Shown piece by piece: positions 23,526 through 32,471 of a stretch of DNA of 64,000 bases (its first letter is position 1; the number at the start of each line of letters is the position of its first letter). Under the pieces are notes generated by a model. The model was not told the origin of the DNA. It did not search any database and saw only the letters and a program-made list of their open reading frames with translations. Both the position numbers and the translations under genes were made by a program. Where the stretch lies: the NCBI GenBank assembly GCA_902787365.1, contig CADAGC010000035.1:28996-92995 (forward strand), in the 5' to 3' direction. The DNA comes from an uncultured Ruminococcus sp. GTDB lineage: Bacteria > Bacillota > Clostridia > Oscillospirales > Ruminococcaceae.

Positions 23526-25100
23526 TTACACTTGTTCATCGTCCTCGGACATAACCTCGTACTGCTCGTCGGGCTGTACTTCCTGCTCCTCGGTGTAATC
23601 GGGCTCCTCGGTCTGCTCTTCGGTGTACTCGGGCTGCTCCTCGGTATATTCGGGCTGCTCGGTCTGCTGAGTCTCCTCGACAGGCTGCTGCTCCTCGGGG
23701 GCAGTTGTAACTACAGGCTCCTGCGTCTGCTCAGGCTCGGCTGCGGCAGTCTCTTCGGGCTGCTGTGTCTGCTGCTCCTGTGCTGCAGCTTCATCGGCCT
23801 GCTGCTTCTGGGTGGCTTCCTCGGTCTCCTTGTCCAGCTGATCCTGCGTCATCTTTGCACGCTCTGCGGCGTGAGTGTTGACGCCCGACACGGCAATAGT
23901 CGTGCCTGTGTAGTAATGCCTGAGTATCTGGTCATAAGTGTAGCCTGCCTGTGCATAGTAGCAAGCGCCCCACTGGCTCATGCCCACGCCGTGACCCCAG
24001 CCGAATGTCTTAAAGGTGAACACGCCGTCGTCATAAGATATCTCAAAGGCTGTGGACTTTAAGTTGTCAACGCCCAAGATGTGGCTTCTCATAAGTGCGC
24101 CCGTAACTCGTCTGGGCTGGCCGCCTACGCTGATATACTGCTTGCCGTCAAGCTTCATTGTGTCTATATACTTGCCGCTGAACACGCTCTCTATCTCAAA
24201 CCACTTCATCGGGTCGTCAGAAAGCTTAAGCCCTGTGTTCTTCTCGATTATGGCTTTGAGCTGTTCTTTGGTGAATTTCTTAACAACGCCGTAGTTGGGG
24301 TCTTTGTAGTCGTACTTGCTCTCAACAGCCTTAAGGTAAGGGTGAGCGCCGCCCCATATCTTCTCGCTCGGTGCAGATGCGCCTGCGCTCGATGCGGAAT
24401 AAACTGCGTCTATAATGCTGCCGCCGTAATAGATGCACTCGCCCTCTATCTCGGAAACGCAGCTTTCAAGCTTTGCGGAATAACCTGCCTTAAGGCCAAC
24501 GCTTGGCACATAGCCGTGCTCGTCATTGTATCTTACGTATGAGTAAGCAGCCACCGCCTGCGCCTTTATGGCCTCTTTGCCCCAGGAATCGCCTATCTCG
24601 CTGTTGACTATGCGGCAGATAAGCTCGTGGCCGTTAAGGGTAACGTGTCCGCCCGATATCTCGTCATAAACGGTGTAATACTCCCCTGCTATGCTCCTTG
24701 AGCCGGGGTAGCTTGCAGCAGCCTTTTCGGGCTTTAGTATCACCGACTTATCCTCGGGCAGCCTTACCACGAAATGGTTCGGGGTGTTTGGCTTTTCCTC
24801 TTCTTTTTTCTTCGTTTCGGGAAGCTTTATATCGGCTGCCACGAAATCCATATCATACTCCTCGACACCCGCTTTTTTAAAGCTTATAAAATCGTCAAGC
24901 ACTATGTATTCATCTGCCGCCTCAACGCTCACAGGCTTCTCCTTTGCCTGCACAGCGCCCACAACAGATGTTTCAAGGCTTGTTTTCTCCTCGCCGCCGC
25001 TAAGTGCTACGGCAGTTCCCACGCCGCCCACGCACACAAGCGCAGCAGCAGCGGTGATTATAGCCTTTTTCCTGCTAAGTTTCAAGCTATGAAAATTCAT
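23526..25100 (-). CDS. SpoIID/LytB-domain protein with acidic Gln/Glu tail
   Basis: A 524-residue exported protein, N-terminus with one membrane-spanning signal (about 12-32). The SpoIID/LytB domain (about 140-400) is clear: LICRIVNSEIGDSWGKEAIKAQAVAAYSY containing the catalytic Glu, YYGGSIIDAVYSASSAG, and GWGHGVGMSQWGA. SpoIID is a lytic transglycosylase acting on denuded glycan strands during engulfment; LytB relatives act in vegetative wall turnover. The C-terminal 110 residues (TEEQPEY, QQPEET repeats) are low-complexity and atypical for SpoIID proper, so I call it a paralogue rather than SpoIID itself. Confidence 0.85.
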   Translation of the reverse strand: MNFHSLKLSRKKAIITAAAALVCVGGVGTAVALSGGEEKTSLETSVVGAVQAKEKPVSVEAADEYIVLDDFISFKKAGVEEYDMDFVAADIKLPETKKKEEEKPNTPNHFVVRLPEDKSVILKPEKAAASYPGSRSIAGEYYTVYDEISGGHVTLNGHELICRIVNSEIGDSWGKEAIKAQAVAAYSYVRYNDEHGYVPSVGLKAGYSAKLESCVSEIEGECIYYGGSIIDAVYSASSAGASAPSEKIWGGAHPYLKAVESKYDYKDPNYGVVKKFTKEQLKAIIEKNTGLKLSDDPMKWFEIESVFSGKYIDTMKLDGKQYISVGGQPRRVTGALMRSHILGVDNLKSTAFEISYDDGVFTFKTFGWGHGVGMSQWGACYYAQAGYTYDQILRHYYTGTTIAVSGVNTHAAERAKMTQDQLDKETEEATQKQQADEAAAQEQQTQQPEETAAAEPEQTQEPVVTTAPEEQQPVEETQQTEQPEYTEEQPEYTEEQTEEPDYTEEQEVQPDEQYEVMSEDDEQV

Positions 25101-25232
25101 TTTCAGCAGACCACCCTTGTTTTTTAGTTTTTCTTTTTCTCTTTAACGTCTACCTAAAAACAAACTCTAAAGCTCCCCGAAGCCTCTCCAAACTCCGAGA
25201 AATCACATTAACTCATTTTTATTTTACCATAC

Positions 25233-25276
25233 ACACAAAAAAAGTCAAGACATACAATTGGTACGTCCTGACTTTT
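25233..25276 (-). terminator. Terminator of the SleB-type hydrolase gene
   Basis: Minus-strand AAGTCAGGACGTAC/GTATGTCTTGACTT hairpin followed by TTTTTGTG. Confidence 0.85.
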
Positions 25277-25325
25277 CGTAAATTTACACAAATAACAAAT
25301 CTATATTTTGTAGGGTATTACCATA

Positions 25326-26456
25326 TTACTTGAAATACCTCTGCCCGTCGATCTCCAGGCAGAATGTGAGTGACTCAAACCATGCAGCTGTAGCGCCGCC
25401 GCAGTACTTGGGCGCATAGTAGTATGTAGCGCCGTTTGAGTTGTCCTCGCCCTGTAAAGCTCTGAGTGCGCAGTCTCTTGTGTTCTGCGAGGGCACCTTT
25501 GAGCCGTCATAGTAGCCGCTTATCGCAGTAAACTGATTGGGTGCTGTGAGTACAGCCTTTATGTTAGCGCCGAAGCGGCCGCTCTTTACTCTGTTGATAA
25601 CAACATTTGCAACGGCTATCTTGCTCTCCTCCGAGCAGTTGCCTACCTCGCCCTGAAGCACGTAGCAAAGCATCTCAAACTCCTCGTCTGTGTAGCTTAT
25701 AGTTGCCGACTTAACAGTCTTGGGGGCTGCTGTTGTTGTGGTTGCTTTCTTCTTTGCTGTAGTTTCAGCTGTTGTAGCCTTAGTTTCTTTCTTAGCAGCC
25801 TTTGTGGTAGCTGCTGTTGTAGCTGCTGCGGGCTTTTCCTCTGTAAAGTATTCAGCACTTACATAGCCTGTCTTGTCGCCGTACTTTATTCTGTACCAGC
25901 CGTTTGCAGTCTTGCCTGTAACGCTTACCTCTGTGTCGGGCGAAAGTGTGCCCAGCTTGTCGTATGAAGTATCTGCGCCGCTTCTGACATTTACTGCCGC
26001 AGTTGCATAGACCTTAAGACCGTTTACCTCCTCGACTGTTGCCTTCTTTTTCGAGGCAGCCTTTGTGGTGGTCTTCTTTGCAGCCTTGGTAGTTTCCGCC
26101 TTGGTCGTCGTTGTCTTCTTTGTTGTAGTAGCCGCAGCAGCTGCCTGTGTGGTAGTTACCTCTGCGAAGTCGTAATCCTCAACGCCTGCCTTCCACCATG
26201 TTACAGTCTCGGAATACTCGCCGTCAGGCTCGTAAACTTCGACCTCTTCGGGCACATCTTCTGTCTGCGGGGCTGTTGTTGCAACAGGCTCTTTATCATC
26301 TGTAGCTATTCCGCCCTTATCGGTGGCATAGCCGTAATAGCCTACCGCACCTACAGCCGCAAGTGTGAGCACCAGACCGAATGCAGCCGATACTTTCTTA
26401 AGGTTGGCTGATCTGACCTGCGCCCTGACACTCTGCTTACTTTTTGTCTGCTTCAT
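25326..26456 (-). CDS. SleB-like cell wall hydrolase with SH3 domain
   Basis: A 376-residue exported protein. After a signal anchor (about 20-40) come Thr/Ala/Lys linkers (TTTKKTTTTKAETT type), a bacterial SH3 domain (about 145-210: VNVRSGADTSYDKLG, GWYRIKYGDKTGYVS), a second linker and a hydrolase-2 (SleB) domain (about 255-376: LCYVLQGEVGNCSEESKIAVANVVINRV with the catalytic Glu, and the closing YCLEIDGQRYF-like end). SleB enzymes cleave spore cortex or vegetative peptidoglycan. The start at 26456 gives MKQTK; GTG codons at 26465 and 26471 are alternatives because the ribosome site AAAGG is ambiguous. Neighbour of the sortase gene. Confidence 0.85.
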   Translation of the reverse strand: MKQTKSKQSVRAQVRSANLKKVSAAFGLVLTLAAVGAVGYYGYATDKGGIATDDKEPVATTAPQTEDVPEEVEVYEPDGEYSETVTWWKAGVEDYDFAEVTTTQAAAAATTTKKTTTTKAETTKAAKKTTTKAASKKKATVEEVNGLKVYATAAVNVRSGADTSYDKLGTLSPDTEVSVTGKTANGWYRIKYGDKTGYVSAEYFTEEKPAAATTAATTKAAKKETKATTAETTAKKKATTTTAAPKTVKSATISYTDEEFEMLCYVLQGEVGNCSEESKIAVANVVINRVKSGRFGANIKAVLTAPNQFTAISGYYDGSKVPSQNTRDCALRALQGEDNSNGATYYYAPKYCGGATAAWFESLTFCLEIDGQRYFK

Positions 26457-26510
26457 TGTAATCACTTTCACCTTTCGACCCCAAGCCGTGAACGCTGTTA
26501 CGGGGTGATG

Positions 26511-27632
26511 TCACGACCCTACGATGACTTTTCTGTTGCCGTAGGTGTCTCTCCAGGCCTTGAAGAAGTAAATATCCTTATCCGCCTTGTCCTTATAGGA
26601 CTCGACTATTTCATCAAGGCTGTCTCTGACTGTCATTTTCTTTGCTACTACTACCCACCTTACCGTTCTCTGCGAGCCGAGCTCGTAGGTGCAGGTGGAC
26701 ATTGTGAGGAAATCATCATCCTCATTGAAATCTATCGAATTGTCTATCCAGGAATACTTGAGTATATTCGATTTCCAGGTCTCAAAGCTGTAATGCCCGT
26801 CGGGTGTGAAGTTTCGGTAGTTCCAGTAATCGAAAGCACCGTCGCCGCCGTCCTGGTCGGGGGCATCTATGCCGATGAATGTAGCAAGCACTACATACAC
26901 CTGGTTTCTCTCATATATCGTATTGAACTCGATAAGAGGGTTTTGCTTTATAAAATCTGCGCCCTTCTTGAATTTCTGTAATGACGCAAACTGTGTGCCG
27001 TTCATCATATTGTGTCCGTAGAGCGTGATGTTGTTTGCCTGCCCTTCAAGGGTTATGGGCATCACGCAGTCAGCAAATATGCTTCCCGACTCGGTCTGCG
27101 CACCGTCGATATTGTGGTGCAGATAATACTCGTTGCTCGATTCGTGCTGCAAAACGGGGTAATTGATTATCGCATTACCGTCAGACCCCGTGATGCCCGG
27201 CACCTTTATCCAGCCTACCACATCATCATTTCTCTCCAGAAGCGGGAGCGCCCATTCCTGAAGCTCTCTCGGCTCGACTGTGATGACAGGGTTTTCTATC
27301 TTGGTAATCTTGCCCTTCTTTTCAGACGTATCTATCGTATCGCCGTTGCCGTTAGAAGAAGCGGGGCTTGATGTTTTGCCGCTGTTGCCGAAATCAGGCT
27401 CCAGAGAGCGAAGCTCTTCAAAATAAGTAAGCTCCTGCTCATCGGCCCTCAGATAATCCGAAAGCGAATCAAGCGACACCGCAAATACTGCGATAGAGGC
27501 TATAAACATCAGCTTTCTGAATACTTCCGAAATGCCGTCGCCCTTCCAGGGAATAAAGTATTTTGCAGCCCTCAGGAAGAAGTTCTCCTTCTCCTTTACA
27601 TGGGTCGTATTTATCTCATTTGCCATAGACAT
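26511..27632 (-). CDS. srtB: Class B sortase
   Basis: A transpeptidase that cuts NPxT[GSN]-type sorting signals and links the protein to the cell wall. The 373-residue protein has a membrane anchor at about 41-59, a linker, and a class B catalytic domain with NNITLYGHNM (His207), FLTMSTCTYE (Cys314) and GSQRTVRW (Arg322). Length and the extra helix between His and Cys match class B. Three proteins in the window end in NPKTG, NPKTS and NPQTG and are plausible substrates. It starts four bases after the CinA stop, using GAGGG inside that gene. Confidence 0.9.
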   Translation of the reverse strand: MSMANEINTTHVKEKENFFLRAAKYFIPWKGDGISEVFRKLMFIASIAVFAVSLDSLSDYLRADEQELTYFEELRSLEPDFGNSGKTSSPASSNGNGDTIDTSEKKGKITKIENPVITVEPRELQEWALPLLERNDDVVGWIKVPGITGSDGNAIINYPVLQHESSNEYYLHHNIDGAQTESGSIFADCVMPITLEGQANNITLYGHNMMNGTQFASLQKFKKGADFIKQNPLIEFNTIYERNQVYVVLATFIGIDAPDQDGGDGAFDYWNYRNFTPDGHYSFETWKSNILKYSWIDNSIDFNEDDDFLTMSTCTYELGSQRTVRWVVVAKKMTVRDSLDEIVESYKDKADKDIYFFKAWRDTYGNRKVIVGS

Positions 27633-27636
27633 TTAT

Positions 27637-28173
27637 TCAGCCCTCATCTTTCATGATCGTTTCAAGCATTTCAAGCGACTTAACTGCCGCAAGATAACGG
27701 ACCTTTTCTCTGTCTAACTTTTCATATTCCTTATAAAGCGCCAAGTCCTTAACAAGCTCTCTGCCGCCCAGTCTCACCGAAACGTAGACAGTTCCTACAG
27801 GCTTCTCATCACTCCCGCCGTCGGGGCCTGCGATACCTGTTATGCCTATTGCAGCGTCGCTGCCCATAAGCTTCATAACGCCCTCGCTCATAGCCGAAGC
27901 CACCTGCGGCGAGTAGACTGTATACTTTTCAAAAAGCTCATAAGGCACGCCAAGCACCTTTCGCTTTATCTCCTCGCTGTAGGAACACACGCCGCCTTTG
28001 AAGACCGCCGACGCCCCCGACACCGAGGTTATGCTCTGGGAAACAAGACCGCCCGTACAGCTCTCGGCTGTGGATAGACTTAGCCCCATGCTTTTCATAT
28101 ATTTTACTACACGTTGTGTAACTATGTCAAGGGTTTCTGTTACCAGTTTGTAAGGCTTAGCAAAATCATTCAT
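27637..28173 (-). CDS. pncC: CinA C-terminal-domain nicotinamide-nucleotide amidase
   Basis: A 178-residue stand-alone CinA C-terminal domain. The family deamidates NMN to nicotinic acid mononucleotide in pyridine nucleotide salvage. Diagnostic stretches are LSTAESCTGGLVSQSIT (catalytic Ser and Thr region), VCSYSEEIKRKVLGVP and GITGIAGPDGG. The ATG at 28173 follows AAAGGGG; the frame also has a TTG one codon earlier. Translation is coupled to the sortase gene downstream, though the functions are unrelated. Confidence 0.9.
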   Translation of the reverse strand: MNDFAKPYKLVTETLDIVTQRVVKYMKSMGLSLSTAESCTGGLVSQSITSVSGASAVFKGGVCSYSEEIKRKVLGVPYELFEKYTVYSPQVASAMSEGVMKLMGSDAAIGITGIAGPDGGSDEKPVGTVYVSVRLGGRELVKDLALYKEYEKLDREKVRYLAAVKSLEMLETIMKDEG

Positions 28174-28450
28174 CAATAAAAGCCCCTTTCAAGCAATATT
28201 GCACATATATTTTGCCTGCATTTTGTACTAAATGTTAACTCCGATTTTGTTAAAAACTTATTCTCATTGTATTTTGTTTACATATCGGTTACGGCTGTAA
28301 ACCGTTTGTATTCGGTTTCGGGCATAATAGTCCCTAACAGGCCGCTCACCCTCATTATTCCAAAAGCCCTTTAATACGCACTTTTGAAATTTACAGCAGG
28401 GATTCAGCAGTCCGTTTTTTATCCCGTTATATGATTAACAGATTTAATTT

Positions 28451-28467
28451 CGGTAACATTGTTACCG
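28451..28467. promoter_or_regulatory. Perfect palindrome CGGTAAC att GTTACCG
   Basis: A 17-base inverted repeat in the 320-base gap between thiI and the CinA-domain gene. It could be a repressor site acting on the CinA-sortase operon. The rest of this gap (28177-28499) is AT-rich and shows nothing else I recognise. Confidence 0.35.
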
Positions 28468-28499
28468 CTCTGTAACCATTCTAAAGTACAAAATATTTC

Positions 28500-29675
28500 T
28501 CAGCTATTCTTGATATAATATGTGTTGGTGTTGTTTACCGCAGTTTCCACCATCTCCGAGAAATCAAATCTGCCCTGCTCCTTTTCAACGTCGGCAAGTG
28601 TCGGCCTTGTCTTGGGGTGCTTGGGGGTGAATACCGTGCAGCAGTCCTCATACGGCTCGATAGACGTTTCAAAGGTGTCTATCTTTCTCGATATCTCAAC
28701 TATCTCGCTCTTGTCCATACCGATGCAGGGGCGAAAGACGGGAAGCGTGCTCACAGCGTCTGTGCAGACCATAGCATACATCGTCTGGCTTGCGACCTGA
28801 CCGAGGCTCTCGCCCGTAACGAGGCACTGGCAGTCCTCTTTCTCTGCGATTTTTACAGCAATTTCCATCATCAGCCTGCGCATGATGATTGTAAAGTATT
28901 CTTCTTTACAGCTGTCTCTGATTGCTTCCTGTATCTTTGTAAAGGGCACGCAGTGGAATTTTATGTCGCCGCAGTAGCCTGCCATTATCTCGGCAAGGCG
29001 CTCGACTTTCTGCCTTGCACGCTCTGATGTGTAGGGGGGCGCCTCAAAATGCACTGCCTGCACGGTCGCACCTCTCTTGGCGATCATGCACCCTGCAACA
29101 GGTGAGTCGATACCGCCCGACAACAGAAGCAGCGCTCTGCCGCTCGTTCCTATCGGAATACCGCCTGCGCCCTCGATAGCCCCTGCGTGAACAAAGGCGT
29201 TAGTCTCCCTTATCTCGACTATGACTGTAACATCAGGCTCGTGAACATCAACTGTCAAGTGAGGGAACCTTTCACATATCACATGACCCATTTCTCTGCA
29301 TATTTCAGGCGACTTCAAGGGGAAGTGCTTGTCGCTCCTCTTGGCGTTTACCTTGAAAGTCTTGGCATTTTCAAGCGCCTCACGCAGATATTCGGTAGTC
29401 TCCTCCGACAAAACGCCCTCCATGCTCTTGTCAACTTTCTTGGCACGGCAAAGCTTGACGATACCGTAGACCTTTCTTAACCTGTCTATAACCTCGTCGA
29501 TGTCCACGCTCTCCTCCGGCTCGACATAGAGTGTTGACTGCGAGCGGCTGTAGCTTATCTCTCCGAGTTCTTTGAGTCTTTGCTTGATGTTTTTCTGCAT
29601 AACCGACTCAAAGGTGCTGCGGTTGAGTCCCTTAAGGGCTATCTCGCCGTATTTGCAAAGTATTATCTCTTTCAT
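28500..29675 (-). CDS. thiI: tRNA 4-thiouridine synthase ThiI
   Basis: Adenylates and thiolates U8 of tRNA, and donates sulfur in thiamine thiazole synthesis. The 391-residue protein has the N-terminal ferredoxin-like and THUMP domains (KYGEIALKGLNR near 8; THUMP about 60-165) and a PP-loop ATPase with SGGIDSP (186-192) and the downstream Cys-containing FRPCIGMDK. No rhodanese domain is present, as in most Gram-positives, which use a dedicated cysteine desulfurase; that gene lies directly upstream. Start ATG at 29675 with GGAAAG upstream. Confidence 0.95.
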   Translation of the reverse strand: MKEIILCKYGEIALKGLNRSTFESVMQKNIKQRLKELGEISYSRSQSTLYVEPEESVDIDEVIDRLRKVYGIVKLCRAKKVDKSMEGVLSEETTEYLREALENAKTFKVNAKRSDKHFPLKSPEICREMGHVICERFPHLTVDVHEPDVTVIVEIRETNAFVHAGAIEGAGGIPIGTSGRALLLLSGGIDSPVAGCMIAKRGATVQAVHFEAPPYTSERARQKVERLAEIMAGYCGDIKFHCVPFTKIQEAIRDSCKEEYFTIIMRRLMMEIAVKIAEKEDCQCLVTGESLGQVASQTMYAMVCTDAVSTLPVFRPCIGMDKSEIVEISRKIDTFETSIEPYEDCCTVFTPKHPKTRPTLADVEKEQGRFDFSEMVETAVNNTNTYYIKNS

Positions 29676-29746
29676 TTTCTCTTTCCTTTCCTGTCATTTT
29701 TCGACACGTCTTATATATATAATAGTACAAAACATATTTTCGAGAG

Positions 29747-30877
29747 TTATTTCATCTTGGCAAGGTTTGCCTGCCCCTCCAAAAGTGCCGCCGCAAAGGC
29801 GTCAATATCCTCGGCAGTATTTTCAGCGCAGAGTGATACTCTGATAGTCGAGTCAAGATATCTGTCGGGTATTCTCAGCTCGCTTAGCACGCCGCTCTTT
29901 TTGCCCTTTGAACAGGCCGAGCCGGAAGACACGTAGATATCCCTGCTCTCTAAAAAGTGCAGCATCGTCTCGCTCTTTATCCTTTCTACTCCTATGCTTA
30001 TAACATAGGGCGAGCAGTCCTCCCCCGAATGAATCCTTATCCCCTCTTTGCCCGAGAGGGCAAGGGCCAGCTTGCTTTTAAGAGCACTTACTGTTTCATA
30101 TCTTTGCACGACTATGGGTGATAATTTGCCCACCGCTGCCGCAAAAGCATTTATAAGTGCGACATTTTCTGTACCCGAGCGCATACCACCCTCCTGCCCG
30201 CCGCCTAAGATAAACGAGGGCAGATGAACACCGCTTTTTATGTAAAGAGCGCCTATACCCTTGGGTGCGTGCAGCTTGTGGCCGCTAATTGATATAAAGT
30301 CAGCGCCGATGTCTTTGGCCTTGAATGGCAGCTTCATAAAGCTCTGAACACAGTCACAATGTGTCAGCGTTTCGGGGCTTATGCGCTTGACCGCCTTGAA
30401 TATCTGCTGCACTGGCAGAATGTAGCCGGTCTCGTTGTTTGCGTGCATAACGCTCACAAGCAGGGTGTTCTTGTCAACCTGCGAGGTTATCATTTCGGGG
30501 GTGATGACGCCGTTTTCATCGGGCGACACACGCACTACTTCAAAGCCATGCTCCTCCAGCGCCTTTATCGGCTCGGCCACCGAGGGGTGTTCGATAGTCG
30601 TGGTGATTATCTTTTTGCGCCTTTTGCCGCCTGCCTTAGCAGCGCCGAAAATGACCGTGTTGCTGCTCTCGGTGGCGCATGAGGTGAAGGTTATCTCCTT
30701 GTCCTTAACGCCCAGCGCACGGGCAATTTCGCCCCTTGCGTTCCTTATTATGTTTTCCGCCTTAAGCCCTGCGCCGTGCAGCGATGAGGGGTTGCCGAAG
30801 CACTCAAAGCCCTCATTTGCGGCCTTTACCGCCTCGTCACACACCGCCGTGGTTGCGGCATTGTCAAGATATATCAT
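29747..30877 (-). CDS. Cysteine desulfurase (NifS/IscS-like)
   Basis: PLP enzyme that removes sulfur from cysteine as an enzyme persulfide. The ATG at 30877 gives the canonical MIYLDNAATT start. Lys201 in SISGHKLHAPKG forms the Schiff base and Cys322 in SSGSACSKGKKSG is the persulfide carrier, in the long mobile loop typical of group I (NifS/IscS) enzymes. Being immediately upstream of thiI in one operon, it is probably the dedicated sulfur donor for tRNA thiolation (NifZ-like role in Bacillus). GGGAG stands 11 bases before the start. Confidence 0.9.
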   Translation of the reverse strand: MIYLDNAATTAVCDEAVKAANEGFECFGNPSSLHGAGLKAENIIRNARGEIARALGVKDKEITFTSCATESSNTVIFGAAKAGGKRRKKIITTTIEHPSVAEPIKALEEHGFEVVRVSPDENGVITPEMITSQVDKNTLLVSVMHANNETGYILPVQQIFKAVKRISPETLTHCDCVQSFMKLPFKAKDIGADFISISGHKLHAPKGIGALYIKSGVHLPSFILGGGQEGGMRSGTENVALINAFAAAVGKLSPIVVQRYETVSALKSKLALALSGKEGIRIHSGEDCSPYVISIGVERIKSETMLHFLESRDIYVSSGSACSKGKKSGVLSELRIPDRYLDSTIRVSLCAENTAEDIDAFAAALLEGQANLAKMK

Positions 30878-31052
30878 TATGTTTTTCGCTCCCATACACA
30901 ATAGTTAGATTTATTATACCACATATTTATGAATTTTTCAAACACCGCCGTGTATTTTTTGTCAGAATTCGGGAACATTAAGATAAAAGTACCGATTATT
31001 GTACTGCTTTGTAATTCTATACATTATTATGTACTGTTAAGGAGAATGAACA

Positions 31053-32387
31053 ATGACAATCTCAAACCGTTTTATCGTAAGAGCCGTGGGGCTGACGGCA
31101 GCTGTTATCGCAGTTTTGAGTGTAAAAGCCGCAAGCTTTCACGCAAGAGCAGAGGAGAGTGAAGAAGCCCTCAAATATAGCTATACAAGGGCAATAGAAG
31201 ACCTCTCGCAATCAGCCGACAGCATCAACTCCACCCTCGAAAAGGAGCTTTACGCAGGCACACCGCTCATGCACGCAAAGCTCTCGTCGCAACTGATGAA
31301 CTACGCATCAGACGCCAAGGCGGCGCTGACACAGTTGCCAATCGAGAGCATGGGGCTTGAAAACACCTGCAAGTTTCTTTCGCAGGTGGGAAATTTCTCG
31401 CAGGCGATGAGCGAAAAGCTCGCACGGGGCGACAAGCTGACGAGCGAGGAGTATAACGACCTCAAAACCCTGCACAGCTACTCGCAGTCGCTCTCGGATA
31501 TGCTGTGGGCACTAAACGAAAAGGCTGCCACCGGTCAGACGGCGATTCTCGAAAGCCCCGATAGCAAGGGCGCAGTACCCATATCCGAAAGCGCCGATAT
31601 CAAGGACTATGAGAACAGCTTTGAAAACTACCCAAAGCTCATCTACGACGGCCCGTTTTCGGATAACATTTTAGATAAGGAGTCTTCGCTTTTACAGTCG
31701 CTCCCCGAGGTGAGCGAGGAAGCCGCCAAGCAGAAATGTATAATGGTGCTCGGTCTTAATGCCAAGGATATCCCCAATATGTCTATGGAGTACGGAAAAA
31801 TGCCCTCTTATCATTTTTATGATGATAACGGCGAGGTGTGCTGCTCGGTCACAAAGCAAGGCGGGCTGGTTTCATATTTTCTTAAGTCAAGGCGTGTGAA
31901 TTCCTGCGACATCACTGCCGAGCAGGCAATTGACTACGCCGAAAAATTCCTCGACACCCTCGGCATGGTAGATATGGAATCGACCTACTATGAGATCTAC
32001 GACAACGTCTGCACGATAAATTTTGCCTGCACCAAAGGCGACATCATCATGTATACCGACCTTGTCAAGGTGCAGGTCGATATGTCTGACGGCGGCATTG
32101 TCGGCTACGACGCAAGGGGCTATATCGTCAACCACCGTGAACGTGACAAGGGCGAGGGCGTCATCTCACCCCGCCGTGCCGCCAAAGAGGTAAGCCCCGT
32201 GCTTAAGCAGCAGTCACACAGGCTGTGCTTTATCCCCACGCAGGGCGGCAGAGAGGTGCTGTGCTACGAGTTTCTCTGCCTTTCCGACACGGGCAGAAAG
32301 GTGCTCGTCTATATCAACGCCAAGACCGCCGCCGAGGAACAGATTCTGATGATAACCGAGAATGAGAGCGGCGTGCTGACAATATAG
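31053..32387 (+). CDS. ypeB: Germination protein YpeB
   Basis: YpeB is a spore-coat/cortex protein needed for the stability and localisation of the cortex hydrolase SleB. The 444-residue protein has an N-terminal membrane segment, a helical domain (about 35-200, e.g. ALKYSYTRAIEDLSQSADSI) and two or three C-terminal PepSY-type repeats (about 210-440; ITAEQAIDYAEKFLDTLGM). TAAGGAG precedes the ATG. In Bacillus it sits directly behind sleB; here the SleB-type gene is 5 kb away on the other strand. No clear vegetative promoter is visible, in line with sporulation control. Confidence 0.85.
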   Translation: MTISNRFIVRAVGLTAAVIAVLSVKAASFHARAEESEEALKYSYTRAIEDLSQSADSINSTLEKELYAGTPLMHAKLSSQLMNYASDAKAALTQLPIESMGLENTCKFLSQVGNFSQAMSEKLARGDKLTSEEYNDLKTLHSYSQSLSDMLWALNEKAATGQTAILESPDSKGAVPISESADIKDYENSFENYPKLIYDGPFSDNILDKESSLLQSLPEVSEEAAKQKCIMVLGLNAKDIPNMSMEYGKMPSYHFYDDNGEVCCSVTKQGGLVSYFLKSRRVNSCDITAEQAIDYAEKFLDTLGMVDMESTYYEIYDNVCTINFACTKGDIIMYTDLVKVQVDMSDGGIVGYDARGYIVNHRERDKGEGVISPRRAAKEVSPVLKQQSHRLCFIPTQGGREVLCYEFLCLSDTGRKVLVYINAKTAAEEQILMITENESGVLTI

Positions 32388-32471
32388 CTGTCAATAAACG
32401 CAAGAACAGCGCAGTCATATAGGCTGCGCCGTTCTCGTTGTGGAAATATAGGGAAGTATTAGGGATATAGC

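Noticed and set aside
23532-24542. Long Leu-rich plus-strand frames
   Set aside because: Antisense shadows of the Glu/Gln-rich tail and SpoIID/LytB domain on the minus strand.
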